Positions 1 through 8,104 of a stretch of 64,000 nt of DNA are shown in pieces; within the stretch, counting starts at the first letter, position 1, and the number at the start of each line of letters is the position of its first letter. The position numbers were made by a program, and so were the translations under genes. The stretch spans positions 528,001 to 592,000 of the forward strand of contig NZ_JAUXOY010000014.1 in NCBI RefSeq assembly GCF_030684185.1, in the 5' to 3' direction. Under the pieces are notes generated by a model. It did no database searches. It was not told the origin of the DNA and saw nothing but the letters and a program-made list of their open reading frames with translations. Origin of the DNA: Methylotenera sp. (GTDB taxonomy: Bacteria > Pseudomonadota > Gammaproteobacteria > Burkholderiales > Methylophilaceae).

Positions 1-94
1 GGCCAGTTATGGTTGATTACGAGTTCAGCAACCGCTAGTAAACATTGATTGGCTTAGGCGCTACTACTAAACATGAGCTTGCGTGTGGTTAAGG

Positions 95-121
95 TATAAT
101 CCGCTAATTATTCTAATGGAG
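95..121 (+). promoter_or_regulatory. -10 element and ribosome binding site of the carbonic anhydrase gene
   Basis: A perfect TATAAT lies at 95-100, and GGAG at 118-121 is spaced 6 nt from the ATG at 128. No convincing -35 is visible 16-18 nt upstream, so the promoter call rests on the -10 alone. Confidence 0.4.
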
Positions 122-127
122 TGAAGC

Positions 128-766
128 ATGTATAAACACCCCTTGCTAGACCGCGACAAAATGACGCCACAAGAAGCGTTGGATGTGCTGATTGATGGCA
201 ATCACCGTTTTTCCAATAATTTAACGGCGAATAAAGATTTGCATAACCTGGTGATGATGACTAAGGATAAACAACATCCTTTTGTTTCCATGTTAAGTTG
301 TAGTGACTCCCGCGCGCCGGTGGAGATGGTGTTTGATCAAGCCTTGGGCGATGTATTTAGCGTGCGCTTGGCAGGCAATATTGCCTCAGATAAAGCGATA
401 GGCAGCTTGGAATTTGGCTGTAAATACTTAGGCAGTAAGCTGATTGTAGTGCTTGGTCATACTGGGTGCGGTGCAGTAAAAGCGGCTTGTGATAATTTCA
501 AAGATGGGCATATTGGCGAAATTACCAATTTAATTAAGCCGGCAGTCCGCTTAGAAAAAAGCATACTTGAGAATAGAAATTCTAGTAATGATGATTTTGT
601 GGCCAAAGTATGTGAGTTAAGCGTACAAGTGCAAATGGATGAAATTATGCATACCAGCGATATTTTGCAAGATATGGTCGCTAGCAAGCAGATTGCGATT
701 ATTGGCGGCATTTACGATTTAGCTACGGGCGAGGTGCGTTTTATGCAGAACGCGCTGGGGCTGTAG
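128..766 (+). CDS. can: Beta-class carbonic anhydrase
   Basis: Interconverts CO2 and bicarbonate with a zinc hydroxide in the cytoplasm, supplying bicarbonate for carboxylations. At 212 aa it has the usual bacterial beta-class length. The zinc ligands are visible: Cys58 in CSDSR, His111 and Cys114 in HTGCG. The Asp60/Arg62 dyad that gates the active site is also present. The start is fixed by GGAG 6 nt before the ATG. The gene stands alone and converges on the isc operon; a long inverted repeat follows its stop codon. An organism growing on C1 compounds and carboxylating pyruvate or PEP would need it, but that physiological link is inference. The family call is secure. Confidence 0.95.
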   Translation: MYKHPLLDRDKMTPQEALDVLIDGNHRFSNNLTANKDLHNLVMMTKDKQHPFVSMLSCSDSRAPVEMVFDQALGDVFSVRLAGNIASDKAIGSLEFGCKYLGSKLIVVLGHTGCGAVKAACDNFKDGHIGEITNLIKPAVRLEKSILENRNSSNDDFVAKVCELSVQVQMDEIMHTSDILQDMVASKQIAIIGGIYDLATGEVRFMQNALGL

Positions 767-827
767 GCGCACAATACCCCAGGGTACCTTCTCTGCCTTC
801 GGTATTCACCTTGTAAATTGTGCGCCT
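765..827. repeat. Long imperfect hairpin downstream of can
   Basis: AGGCGCACAAT at 765-775 is matched exactly by its reverse complement at 817-827, and the inner AATACC (773-778) pairs with GGTATT (801-806). The left arm overlaps the last bases of the can stop codon. No T-run follows on either strand, so it is not a classical intrinsic terminator, though it may still end or protect the transcript between the convergent can and fdx genes. Confidence 0.5.
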
Positions 828-891
828 AACATACCGTTGAGTTGGTATAGCTGTTCCCAAAAATAAAGTCATGGGATATCAATATTATGGG

Positions 892-924
892 TTTGTAGGA
901 GCGACGTCCCGTCGCTCCTACAAA
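892..924. repeat. REP-like palindrome
   Basis: Two perfect 14-bp arms, TTTGTAGGAGCGAC and its complement, flank a 5-nt loop. The core TGTAGGAGCGACG...CGTCGCTCCTACA resembles dispersed palindromes I remember from several proteobacterial genomes. It lies between convergent genes. No T-tract follows the stem in either direction, so a repeat is preferred over a terminator. Confidence 0.55.
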
Positions 925-993
925 AAACAATATATTACTGTCATTGTTTAGTGGGTTGGCAATCAATGGTGTGAGCTCAATAGTTACTGGTTA

Positions 994-1335
994 TTAACGA
1001 TGGCCTTCTTTCGCCATATTGATACTGTATTTTGGTATTTCTACCACTAAGTCTTCTGTGCCAACAATCGCTTGGCATGATAGGCGTGAGTTTGGTTCTA
1101 AACCCCAGGCTTTATCCAGCAAATCATCTTCTTGGTCGTTCGATGGATTCAGTGATTTAAAGCCTTCACGTACTATCACGTGGCAAGTTGTGCAGGCGCA
1201 TGCTTGGTCGCAGGCGTGGTCGATATCAATGTGGTTGTTTAATAGCACATCGCAGATTGATTCGCCCGTGTTGGCTTCAATCGCCGCACCGTCTGGGCAG
1301 AGCTCTACGTGCGGTAGTATGATGATTTGTGGCAT
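994..1335 (-). CDS. fdx: ISC-system [2Fe-2S] ferredoxin
   Basis: Adrenodoxin-type ferredoxin that passes electrons to IscS/IscU during cluster assembly. It has 113 aa, close to the 111 aa of the E. coli protein. The cluster ligands Cys42, Cys48, Cys51 and Cys87 lie in the hallmark CDQACACTTC and RLSCQA segments, and the acidic QEDDLLDKAWGLE stretch is near-identical to the family. It is the last gene of the isc operon, about 100 nt after hscA; a palindromic repeat occupies that gap. No iscX follows. Confident call. Confidence 0.96.
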   Translation of the reverse strand: MPQIIILPHVELCPDGAAIEANTGESICDVLLNNHIDIDHACDQACACTTCHVIVREGFKSLNPSNDQEDDLLDKAWGLEPNSRLSCQAIVGTEDLVVEIPKYSINMAKEGHR

Positions 1336-1353
1336 TTTGTTTCCTTTGGTACT

Positions 1354-1408
1354 CGTTCCCTGAGCTTGTCGAAGGGAATCGCGCTCCCTTCGACAAGCTC
1401 AGGGAACG
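1354..1408. repeat. Palindromic dispersed repeat, copy 1 (hscA-fdx gap)
   Basis: Two perfect 23-bp arms (1354-1376 and 1386-1408) with a 9-nt loop. Each arm carries the core CCTGAGCTTGTCGAAGGG. A third, decayed fragment (ACAGGCTCAGGCAAC) follows at about 1415-1429. The same core recurs at 4226-4273. It lies inside the transcribed isc operon, where it would fold into a very stable RNA hairpin. Similar elements are common in proteobacterial genomes (from memory). Confidence 0.75.
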
Positions 1409-1439
1409 CCTAGACAGGCTCAGGCAACATATGGTTTTT

Positions 1440-3344
1440 TTATAGGTTAATCGAATCTAAATTTTTACCACTTAACGCACGGCTAACGCTAGCATTCATA
1501 CGCGCGGCTGCAAACGCTTCTGTTGCATGGTTTAAGCTATCCACCGCTTTGTTGATAGCTACCGCATCTTCAGTTTGGCTAATAGACTGCAGTTGATGTA
1601 TTTCAGTTTCTATCACCTGTTTATCTTCATCACTAATCAGATTGCTGTCAGCGGCTAGTGCGAGGGTCACTGCGCTGATAATCGCACCTGCATTTACCCG
1701 TGCTTCAGCCAGCATACGTGCTTTTTTATCAGCTTCTGCACTGCCGAATGAAGATTTTAGCATGTTGGTGATTTCATCTTCAGTTAAACCATAAGAAGGT
1801 TTAACCACCACATGCGCTTCTATACCAAGGGTTTGTTCTCGTGCGCTGACTGAAAGCAAACCATCCGCATCTACCTGAAAAGTCACGCGTATGCGAGCTG
1901 CGCCAGCTGCCATGGGTGGAATTCCACGTAACTCGAAGCGTGCCAGTGAGCGGCAATCGGCTACCATTTCACGCTCGCCTTGTACGACTTGTATGCTCAT
2001 TGCAGTTTGACCATCTTTGTAAGTGGTGAAATCTTGCGCGCGGGCTACGGGTAGGGTGCTATTGCGCGGGATGATTCTTTCTACCAAGCCGCCCATAGTT
2101 TCTAAACCTAAAGAAAGCGGCGTGACATCTAATAGCAATAAATCCTGCTCGCTACGGTTGCCTACCAGTGCGTTAGCTTGAATAGCTGCGCCAAGTGCCA
2201 CAACTTTGTCCGGGTCTAAGTTAGTGAGCGGTGTTTGCTTAAAATAGTCTTCTACCGCGTGCCTTACCTGTGGCATACGCGTTGCACCGCCAACTAGCAC
2301 AACACCTTTGATGTCATCTAGCGTAAGGCCGGCATCGCGCATGGCTTTGCGCGTGGGGGCGAGGGTTTTAATGACAAGCTGTTGGGTGAGTTCTACAAAT
2401 TGTGTAGCGCTTAGTGTGACATCGACCAAGGTGCCATTACTTAAACGGCAGACGATTTGCGCTTCATGGTTATCCGTCAGCCACTCTTTGGCTTGGCGTG
2501 ACTTGGTAAGCAGTAACCGTGTATCCTGTTCACTAAGCGGGCTAAAACTGCTGCTGCTTTCACGAATTTTATCGAGTATCCAGCAGTAAATACGATGGTC
2601 AAAATCATCACCGCCAAGGGCGGAATCACCATTAGTGGCAAGCACTTCAAACACGCCTTTAGTCAGTTTTAGAATAGAAATATCAAATGTGCCTCCACCT
2701 AAGTCATAGATGACAAAGGTGCCCTCAGCTGCATTATCCAAGCCATAGGCAACGGCCGCTGCCGTGGGTTCGTTCAATAAACGCAATACATTTAAGCCTG
2801 CCAGACGTGCGGCATCTTTCGTCGCTTGGCGTTGCGCATCGTCAAAATAGGCTGGTACGGTAATGACAGCGCCAACCAACTCACCACGCCCTTCATCTGT
2901 TCCTAAGGATTTTTCGGCACGATCTTTGAGTGTTTTAAGAATTTCAGCGGATATTTCTACTGGCGTTTTTAGCCCAGCACAAGTTTGCAACTGTAATAGT
3001 TTGGTCGAATCGGAGCTGTCAACAAAGTGATAGGGAATATGTGCTCTGTCAGCAATGTCTTTCAGGCTACGTCCCATGAAACGTTTAGCCGAGGCGATGG
3101 TATTGACAGGATCATTGCTCTGCTGTGCGAGTGCCTCATGGCCAACAATCACTTTACCATTTGGCATGTAGCGAACCACTGAAGGCAACAGTGCATGGCC
3201 ATGTTCATCTTGCAATACGGTAGCCATACTGCTTCTTACTGTAGCAACTAAAGAATTTGTCGTGCCTAAATCAATGCCTACAGCCAACTTGTGTTGATGA
3301 GGGGCGGCGCTCATGCCGGGTTCGGATATTTGTAGTAAAGCCAT
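1440..3344 (-). CDS. hscA: Fe-S assembly Hsp70-type chaperone HscA
   Basis: Specialised DnaK-like ATPase that, with HscB, releases the nascent cluster from IscU to target proteins. It has 634 aa (E. coli HscA 616). The N-terminal nucleotide-binding domain shows [13 protein letters not shown] near residue 22, a central phosphate motif [10 protein letters not shown], and [11 protein letters not shown] substrate-binding domain follows ([12 protein letters not shown]), then a helical lid to the C-terminus. The start lies 1 nt after the hscB stop, implying translational coupling. The N-terminus is slightly longer than usual before the first beta strand. Distinguished from DnaK by operon context and divergence. 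Confidence 0.96.
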   Translation of the reverse strand: MALLQISEPGMSAAPHQHKLAVGIDLGTTNSLVATVRSSMATVLQDEHGHALLPSVVRYMPNGKVIVGHEALAQQSNDPVNTIASAKRFMGRSLKDIADRAHIPYHFVDSSDSTKLLQLQTCAGLKTPVEISAEILKTLKDRAEKSLGTDEGRGELVGAVITVPAYFDDAQRQATKDAARLAGLNVLRLLNEPTAAAVAYGLDNAAEGTFVIYDLGGGTFDISILKLTKGVFEVLATNGDSALGGDDFDHRIYCWILDKIRESSSSFSPLSEQDTRLLLTKSRQAKEWLTDNHEAQIVCRLSNGTLVDVTLSATQFVELTQQLVIKTLAPTRKAMRDAGLTLDDIKGVVLVGGATRMPQVRHAVEDYFKQTPLTNLDPDKVVALGAAIQANALVGNRSEQDLLLLDVTPLSLGLETMGGLVERIIPRNSTLPVARAQDFTTYKDGQTAMSIQVVQGEREMVADCRSLARFELRGIPPMAAGAARIRVTFQVDADGLLSVSAREQTLGIEAHVVVKPSYGLTEDEITNMLKSSFGSAEADKKARMLAEARVNAGAIISAVTLALAADSNLISDEDKQVIETEIHQLQSISQTEDAVAINKAVDSLNHATEAFAAARMNASVSRALSGKNLDSINL

Positions 3345-3345
3345 A

Positions 3346-3867
3346 CTAATTCTCTATTTGTTCAATTGCCTTATGGATGTCGGCACACACTTTTTCGATA
3401 AAGATCAGTTTGCGAGTGGCATCGGTGGCTGTGGCGTAATCTTTTTCTTCATCGAGTAACTTAACTAGACTGGATTGTAAGCTTTTTGCTTCAATTTGAA
3501 TTTCACTTAGCAAGTCTTCAAGTGGCTCAATGTTTTTAGCTGTTATTGCATCTTCTAAAGTTTCACGCCATTCCATTTGCTGCATTAAAAACTCTGCAGG
3601 CATTGCAGTATTGGTTTCGCTTATAGCTGTAATGCCTTGCAACTCTAATAAGTATTTTGCACGATTAGCAGGATTTTTAAGCGTTAAATACGCTTCATTT
3701 GCTAGTGTAGCTAATTGCATGGATTTAAGCTTTTCGGCTGCTGGTGCCGTGACAAAACGGTCTGGATGCGCTTCAGATTGTATTTTACGGTAATTACTTT
3801 CTAAGATTTCCAGCTCAATATTGAATATTGGCTTCAGGTCAAACAATTCAAAGTAATTTAGACTCAC
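3346..3867 (-). CDS. hscB: J-domain co-chaperone HscB
   Basis: Brings IscU to HscA and stimulates its ATPase. At 173 aa it matches the family (E. coli 171). The J domain occupies roughly residues 1-75 and shows the essential HPD tripeptide in SEAHPDRF, then the [18 protein letters not shown] helix. The C-terminal part is the three-helix IscU-binding domain. The start codon is GTG, overlapping the iscA stop in a GTGA arrangement, so the two genes are translationally coupled. Confidence 0.94.
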   Translation of the reverse strand: MSLNYFELFDLKPIFNIELEILESNYRKIQSEAHPDRFVTAPAAEKLKSMQLATLANEAYLTLKNPANRAKYLLELQGITAISETNTAMPAEFLMQQMEWRETLEDAITAKNIEPLEDLLSEIQIEAKSLQSSLVKLLDEEKDYATATDATRKLIFIEKVCADIHKAIEQIEN

Positions 3868-4187
3868 ACTGTAAAGCTCTCACCACAGCCACACTCATCT
3901 TTCACGTTCGGGTTGTTAAACTTAAACCCTTCGTTTAAGCCTTCTTTGGTGAAATCAAGCTCGGTGCCGTCAATGTACACAAGGCTCTTAGGGTCAACAA
4001 TGACCTTAACGCCATGGCTTTCAAACGTGGTGTCTTCTTCATGTAGCTCATCCACAAACTCCAGTGTATAAGCCATGCCGGAGCAACCTGTGGTTTTAAC
4101 GCCCAAGCGTAAACCCAAGCCTTTACCACGATTGGCCAGAAATTTTTCAACGCGGTCTGCTGCGGTTTGTGTCAGTGTGATTGCCAT
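3864..4187 (-). CDS. iscA: A-type Fe-S carrier IscA
   Basis: A-type carrier that accepts clusters or iron and passes them on to [4Fe-4S] targets. At 107 aa it matches E. coli IscA, and the three ligand cysteines sit at the same positions: Cys35 in TTGCSGMAY, and Cys99 and Cys101 in DECGCGESF. It is separated from iscU by 91 nt that contain a palindromic repeat, and it overlaps hscB by 4 nt. Secure. Confidence 0.95.
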   Translation of the reverse strand: MAITLTQTAADRVEKFLANRGKGLGLRLGVKTTGCSGMAYTLEFVDELHEEDTTFESHGVKVIVDPKSLVYIDGTELDFTKEGLNEGFKFNNPNVKDECGCGESFTV

Positions 4188-4225
4188 AATTTAATTTTTC
4201 TAATGAAATTCTTATAAATGCGGTG

Positions 4226-4273
4226 TTCCCTGAGCTTGTCGAAGGGTGCCACACCCTTCGACAAGCTCAGGAA
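4226..4273. repeat. Palindromic dispersed repeat, copy 2 (iscU-iscA gap)
   Basis: Same core as the element at 1354-1408: an arm at 4226-4248 carrying CCTGAGCTTGTCGAAGGG pairs with 4252-4273 across a 3-nt loop, with one base missing from the second arm. It begins 5 nt before the iscU stop codon side of the gap and would form a strong hairpin in the operon mRNA, possibly stabilising the upstream iscRSU segment or damping expression of iscA and later genes. That function is inference. Confidence 0.75.
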
Positions 4274-4278
4274 GCAGC

Positions 4279-4695
4279 TTAATTCGCCGCTTGCTTTGCT
4301 TTAATGTCGGCTACAGCGGCTTGCTTTTGTTTTAAATCAGCTACGGCTGATTTTATGGCATCTTCCGCTAATACTGAACAGTGAATTTTTACTGGCGGTA
4401 AAGCTAACTCTTCTGCAATCGCAGAGTTTTTTATCGCGTAAGCTTCATCTACGGTTTTGCCTTTAAGCCATTCTGTCACTAATGAACTTGAAGCGATTGC
4501 TGAGCCGCAACCGTAAGTCTTGAATTTAGCATCTTCGATAATGCCAGCATCGTTCACTTTAATCATTAACTTCATTACGTCACCACAAGCAGGCGCACCA
4601 ACCATGCCAGTGCCTACGTTAGGGTCATTTTTATCTAATGTACCCACGTTACGCGGGTTTTCATAGTGGTCTAAAACTTTATCTGAATATGCCAT
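4279..4695 (-). CDS. iscU: Fe-S cluster scaffold IscU
   Basis: Scaffold on which IscS-derived sulfur and iron form the [2Fe-2S] cluster. The ligands Cys37, Cys63 and Cys106 and the modulating Asp39 (GAPACGDVM) are present, as is the LPPVKIHC segment recognised by HscA. The protein has 138 aa against about 128 in E. coli. The extra length is a C-terminal tail made of two near copies of a 10-residue unit, AVADLKQKQA at 117-126 and AVADIKAKQA at 127-136, apparently a small tandem duplication. The tail is unlikely to disturb the fold. Confidence 0.96.
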   Translation of the reverse strand: MAYSDKVLDHYENPRNVGTLDKNDPNVGTGMVGAPACGDVMKLMIKVNDAGIIEDAKFKTYGCGSAIASSSLVTEWLKGKTVDEAYAIKNSAIAEELALPPVKIHCSVLAEDAIKSAVADLKQKQAAVADIKAKQAAN

Positions 4696-4710
4696 TTTAT
4701 TTCTCCTATA

Positions 4711-4809
4711 CGCTTAAAATACTTCGCAAACTCATCGTTGACCGCACCTTGCCGTACTATTCGTACTGTCTTCGGCTTGTCGCCTTGATTTTGCTTCCTA
4801 TTTTAACCG
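4711..4809. mobile_element. MITE-like element in the iscS-iscU gap
   Basis: About 99 bp bounded by imperfect 20-bp inverted repeats (4711-4730 against 4790-4809, 15 of 20 positions pairing; shared core TTAAAATA...GCAAA). The interior holds GCCGTACTATTCGTACTGTC followed by TTCGGCTTGTCGCCTTG. This recalls a dispersed intergenic repeat I remember from Neisseria and other Betaproteobacteria. It has no coding capacity and was probably mobilised in trans. Confidence 0.45.
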
Positions 4810-4842
4810 TTTGTTGTGTCTCAAATTATCACAAAACCCTAG

Positions 4843-4890
4843 TGTGCAGCCCACTGCACTTTACCTAATGTGCAGCCCACTGCACTTTAC
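4843..4890 (-). repeat. Tandem duplication of the iscS 3' end
   Basis: A 22-bp sequence is perfectly repeated at 4843-4864 and 4869-4890, with a 26-bp period. The copy at 4869-4890 encodes the last residues of IscS (VQWAAH). The other lies just beyond the stop codon and is not translated in frame with it. It looks like a slippage duplication. Confidence 0.85.
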
Positions 4891-6118
4891 TTAGATCAAT
4901 TCCGTCTTTAAACATTTCCCAAAGTGGGGATAATTCTCTTAATTTATCAATTTTACTTTTCATCAGTGCGATGGTGTAATCAACATCTTCTTCAGTCGTA
5001 AATCGGCCGATTGAGAAACGAATTGAGCTGTGCGCCAATTCATCTGAGCGACCTAAAGCACGCAATACATAGCTAGGCTCTAAGCTGGCGGAGGTGCATG
5101 CAGAACCACTTGATACTGCAATGCCTTTAACTGCCATAATCAGCGATTCACCTTCAACATAATTGAAGCTGATGTTTAAGTTATGTGGTACGCGGTGTTC
5201 TAAGTCGCCATTTACATACACTTCTTCCATTGTTTCCAGACCTTGCAATAGTTTGTCGCGCAGGCGACAAATACGCGCATTTTCCAAGTCCATTTCTTCA
5301 CGGGCAATTCTAAATGCTTCGCCCATACCTACAATTTGGTGGGTGGCTAATGTACCAGAACGCATGCCGCGCTCATGTCCACCACCGTGCATTTGTGCCT
5401 CAATGCGAATGCGGGGTTTGCGGCGTACATATAAAGCGCCTATTCCTTTTGGTCCATAGGTTTTATGGGCGCTAAAGCTCATTAAATCTACCGGTAGTTT
5501 TTCTAAATCGATGTGCACTTTACCTGTTGCTTGCGCCGCATCTACATGAAAAATCACGCCATTTTCGCGGCAAATTTTACCGATTGCTTCAATGTCCTGA
5601 ATCACGCCGATTTCATTATTTACCAGCATGACGGAAGCCAGCACGGTGTCAGGACGAATCGCCGCTTTGAATTTTTCCAGATCAACCAAACCATTCGGTT
5701 CAGGGTCCAAATAGGTTGCAGTAAAGCCTAGTCTTTCAAGATCGCGAATTGGGTCAATTACTGCTTTATGTTCGGTAGTGATGGTGATGATATGCTTACC
5801 TTTGCCACTATAAAAGTTGGCGGCGCCTTTTATGGCGAGGTTGTTTGATTCTGTCGCACCAGACGTCCACACAATTTCACGCGGGTCTGCACCGACTAAT
5901 TTTGCGACTTCTTCACGTGCATTTTCCACAGCCTTTTCAGCCGTCCAGCCATACGGGTGGCTGCGTGAGGCGGGGTTGCCAAAATTCTCAGTCAGGTAGG
6001 GAATCATTTTGGCGGCCACACGCGGGTCTACAGGCGTGGTGGCGGAGTAATCCAAATAGATTGGATGCTGACCATCCTCTGAGTTTTTGACTACTGGCAT
6101 TTCTATTGAAGCTGACAT
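4865..6118 (-). CDS. iscS: Cysteine desulfurase IscS
   Basis: PLP enzyme that takes sulfur from cysteine and donates it to IscU, and also to tRNA thiolation. It has 417 aa, and catalytic residues are shifted by 13 relative to E. coli: the PLP lysine is Lys219 in FSAHKTYG and the active-site cysteine is Cys341 in [15 protein letters not shown]. The 13-residue N-terminal extension before [14 protein letters not shown] could be real or reflect an internal start at Met7; an AAGGA lies 13 nt before the first ATG. It follows the second desulfurase after 40 nt. The long C-terminal loop typical of group I enzymes is intact. Confidence 0.96.
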   Translation of the reverse strand: MSASIEMPVVKNSEDGQHPIYLDYSATTPVDPRVAAKMIPYLTENFGNPASRSHPYGWTAEKAVENAREEVAKLVGADPREIVWTSGATESNNLAIKGAANFYSGKGKHIITITTEHKAVIDPIRDLERLGFTATYLDPEPNGLVDLEKFKAAIRPDTVLASVMLVNNEIGVIQDIEAIGKICRENGVIFHVDAAQATGKVHIDLEKLPVDLMSFSAHKTYGPKGIGALYVRRKPRIRIEAQMHGGGHERGMRSGTLATHQIVGMGEAFRIAREEMDLENARICRLRDKLLQGLETMEEVYVNGDLEHRVPHNLNISFNYVEGESLIMAVKGIAVSSGSACTSASLEPSYVLRALGRSDELAHSSIRFSIGRFTTEEDVDYTIALMKSKIDKLRELSPLWEMFKDGIDLSKVQWAAH

Positions 6119-6158
6119 TCTTTCATTTATCCTTGGCTATTGTTGTTATTGACGCTAT

Positions 6159-7313
6159 TTAAGCGGCAATAGACGTTAATTGTTTCAATCTTAAAATTTC
6201 ATTGCTCAGTGTGGCTAAAAAGTCAGTGACTTGCGCTGAAGTATTGCCAGCGCCAAAACTTACGCGAACCGCGCCACGCGCAATATCGGCATGCACACCC
6301 ATCGCTAATAGCACATGACTTGGTTTCGTACTGTCACTTGAGCAGGCAGAACCGCTGGCAACCGCATAACCTTTGCGATCTAATGCCATGACTAATGTTT
6401 CACCCTCAATGTCATCAATCGCAAAAAAGCTGGTGTTTGGCAAGCGAGAAGCCTGATCGCCAAAAATAGTAACGTTCAGCGATTTTAAACCTTGTTCAAA
6501 CTGTTCGCGTAGCGCTTGCGTATGGGCTGCAAAATGTTTTTGATTGGCTATAGCTAGCTCACAAGCCGCGCCAAAACCGACTATTGCCGCGACATTCTCT
6601 GTGCCGCTACGTAAGCCTTTTTCTTGCCCGCCACCATGTAGCAATGGTTGTATATCAACCCGTTTGTCTAAAATCAGTGCTGCAGCACCTTGTGGGCCAT
6701 GAATTTTATGGCTCGAAACCGTCATGGCATGTACGTTTAAATCGGCAAAATTTAATTCAATTTTGCCTAAACCCTGCACTGCATCGGTGTGCATAAATGC
6801 ACCTGCATTACGCACCACATCAGCAATACTGGCGATATTCTGTATTACACCTGTTTCATTGTTTGCTAACATTACTGAAACCAAACCAGTGGATTTAACA
6901 AGCTGAGATTTTAATTGTTCTAAATCCACTTTTCCATTTGCATCTACTGCAATGTGTCGGCTTACATAGCCTAAAGATTGCATTGCTAGAGCAGGGCGCG
7001 TCACACAAGGATGCTCAACCGCACTAGTTAAAATTTGCTGAGCAGTGACGGCAGGTTTAATGCCCACTATGCCTTTTACTGCAAAATTATTGGCTTCTGT
7101 GCCGCATGAAGTAAACACCACTTGAGAGCTATATGCGCCGCAAGCTTCTGCAACTTGTGCTCTTGCGTGTTCAATAGCATCACGCGAGCGTCGGCCATAG
7201 CTATGGCGGCTAGTCGGATTGCCGCTTTGAGTTTGCATCCAAGGCAGCATTGCTTCTAGCACTGTGCTGTCTAGCGCTGTGGTTGCATTATGATCAAAGT
7301 AAACACTGGCCAT
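6159..7313 (-). CDS. Second cysteine desulfurase (NifS/IscS-like) inside the isc operon
   Basis: Class V aminotransferase-fold PLP enzyme, 384 aa. It shows VYFDHNATT at the start, the PLP-lysine motif SSHKIHGPQG, the HGGGQEKGLRSGTEN segment, and the catalytic cysteine in ASGSACSSDSTKPSH, which places it with group I desulfurases. It is clearly distinct from the IscS next to it. It starts 2 nt after the iscR stop, so it is the first structural gene of the operon. Some Betaproteobacteria carry such a pair (from memory). The two might differ in acceptor or redundancy; the sequence does not say which serves IscU. I give no symbol because iscS belongs more clearly to the downstream copy. Confidence 0.9.
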   Translation of the reverse strand: MASVYFDHNATTALDSTVLEAMLPWMQTQSGNPTSRHSYGRRSRDAIEHARAQVAEACGAYSSQVVFTSCGTEANNFAVKGIVGIKPAVTAQQILTSAVEHPCVTRPALAMQSLGYVSRHIAVDANGKVDLEQLKSQLVKSTGLVSVMLANNETGVIQNIASIADVVRNAGAFMHTDAVQGLGKIELNFADLNVHAMTVSSHKIHGPQGAAALILDKRVDIQPLLHGGGQEKGLRSGTENVAAIVGFGAACELAIANQKHFAAHTQALREQFEQGLKSLNVTIFGDQASRLPNTSFFAIDDIEGETLVMALDRKGYAVASGSACSSDSTKPSHVLLAMGVHADIARGAVRVSFGAGNTSAQVTDFLATLSNEILRLKQLTSIAA

Positions 7314-7315
7314 TA

Positions 7316-7822
7316 TTAGGCGCTCACTGACTCAGGGCTATGTGCATGGTTCGTTTTTTCGGTGTTGCAGGTACGTGGCATGATGGCTATTTTCTGGCCG
7401 CTATTTTGTGCTGCCACCATGTCAGCCAAACTTATGCCTGCGAGATAGTCTAAAATTTTGCTATTGAGTGTTGCCCATAAATCATGCGTCATACAACGCC
7501 CTTCATCGCGACAGTTTTCATGTCCGCCACATTGAGTTGCATCAATTTGCTCGTCTACCGCGTTGATGATTTCAGCCACAGAAATGTTAGAAATATCTTT
7601 AGCTAGCTTATAACCACCACCTGGTCCGCGAACACTGCTCACCAAACCTTGGCGGCGCAAGCGACTGAACAGTTGCTCTAAATATGAGAGAGAGATGCTT
7701 TGACGCTCACTAATTCCAGCGAGCGTGACAGGTTTTGCATTTGTATCGCGTGTACTCGACTCATGCATGGCAATATCAAGCATTGCAGTAACAGCAAAAC
7801 GGCCTTTGGTAGTGAGTTTCAT
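7316..7822 (-). CDS. iscR: Iron-sulfur cluster regulator IscR
   Basis: Rrf2-family winged-helix repressor that senses cluster status through its own [2Fe-2S] cluster and represses the isc operon when holo. It has 168 aa. The HTH spans roughly residues 28-60 ([20 protein letters not shown]), followed by the wing RGPGGGY. The ligands Cys98, Cys104 and Cys110 have the family C-x5-C-x5-C spacing, with His113 as fourth ligand. It is the first gene of the operon and its promoter carries an IscR box, indicating autorepression. Confidence 0.96.
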   Translation of the reverse strand: MKLTTKGRFAVTAMLDIAMHESSTRDTNAKPVTLAGISERQSISLSYLEQLFSRLRRQGLVSSVRGPGGGYKLAKDISNISVAEIINAVDEQIDATQCGGHENCRDEGRCMTHDLWATLNSKILDYLAGISLADMVAAQNSGQKIAIMPRTCNTEKTNHAHSPESVSA

Positions 7823-7852
7823 GACTTAATTGCACCTTAATAATTATCAGTA

Positions 7853-7885
7853 ATTTTATAATACTTGATAACTTTGGTCAACTAT
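7853..7885 (-). promoter_or_regulatory. isc operon promoter with type 1 IscR box
   Basis: On the minus strand TTGACC (7876-7881) and TAAAAT (7853-7858) are spaced by exactly 17 bp. The 25-bp segment 7861-7885 has half sites ATAGTTGA and TCAAGTAT, palindromic at the outer positions and matching the type 1 IscR motif known from the E. coli isc promoter. It covers the -35 and spacer, the place expected for repression by holo-IscR. Confidence 0.8.
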
Positions 7886-7939
7886 TAGTGAATTAAGTTC
7901 CATGGACGAGCGGGGTTAGGTCTTGATTGCTAATTTTTA

Positions 7940-8082
7940 GAGGTCTTTGCAAAAGTGTTTAGTGTGGATAAAGTACAAGGCGCACGGAACACAGAAACCG
8001 AGATAGTACTCGGTGTACAGCGAGGTTGCGAGTACCGTGCAACGCAGTAATTTGCCGCAATAAATACTTTAGCAAAGGTCTC
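7940..8082. mobile_element. 143-bp MITE-like element between iscR and cysE
   Basis: Terminal inverted repeats GAGGTCTTTGCAAAAGTGTT and, at the other end read inward, GAGACCTTTGCTAAAGTATT pair with four mismatches in 20. A 5-bp direct repeat TTTTA flanks the element on both sides (7935-7939 and 8083-8087), as a target duplication would. The interior contains further short palindromes, for example ACCGAG...CTCGGT. Ends of the GAGACCTTTGC type are, from memory, found on IS5-family insertion sequences. No transposase is present. Confidence 0.6.
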
Positions 8083-8104
8083 TTTTAGTTTTACTGCTTT
8101 TGCT

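Noticed and set aside
892-924. Intrinsic terminator at the REP-like palindrome
   Set aside because: The stem is perfect but no T-tract follows on either strand.
4638-4868. 76-codon plus-strand frame over the iscU-iscS gap
   Set aside because: Composed of antisense iscU and the inverted-repeat element; no start signal.
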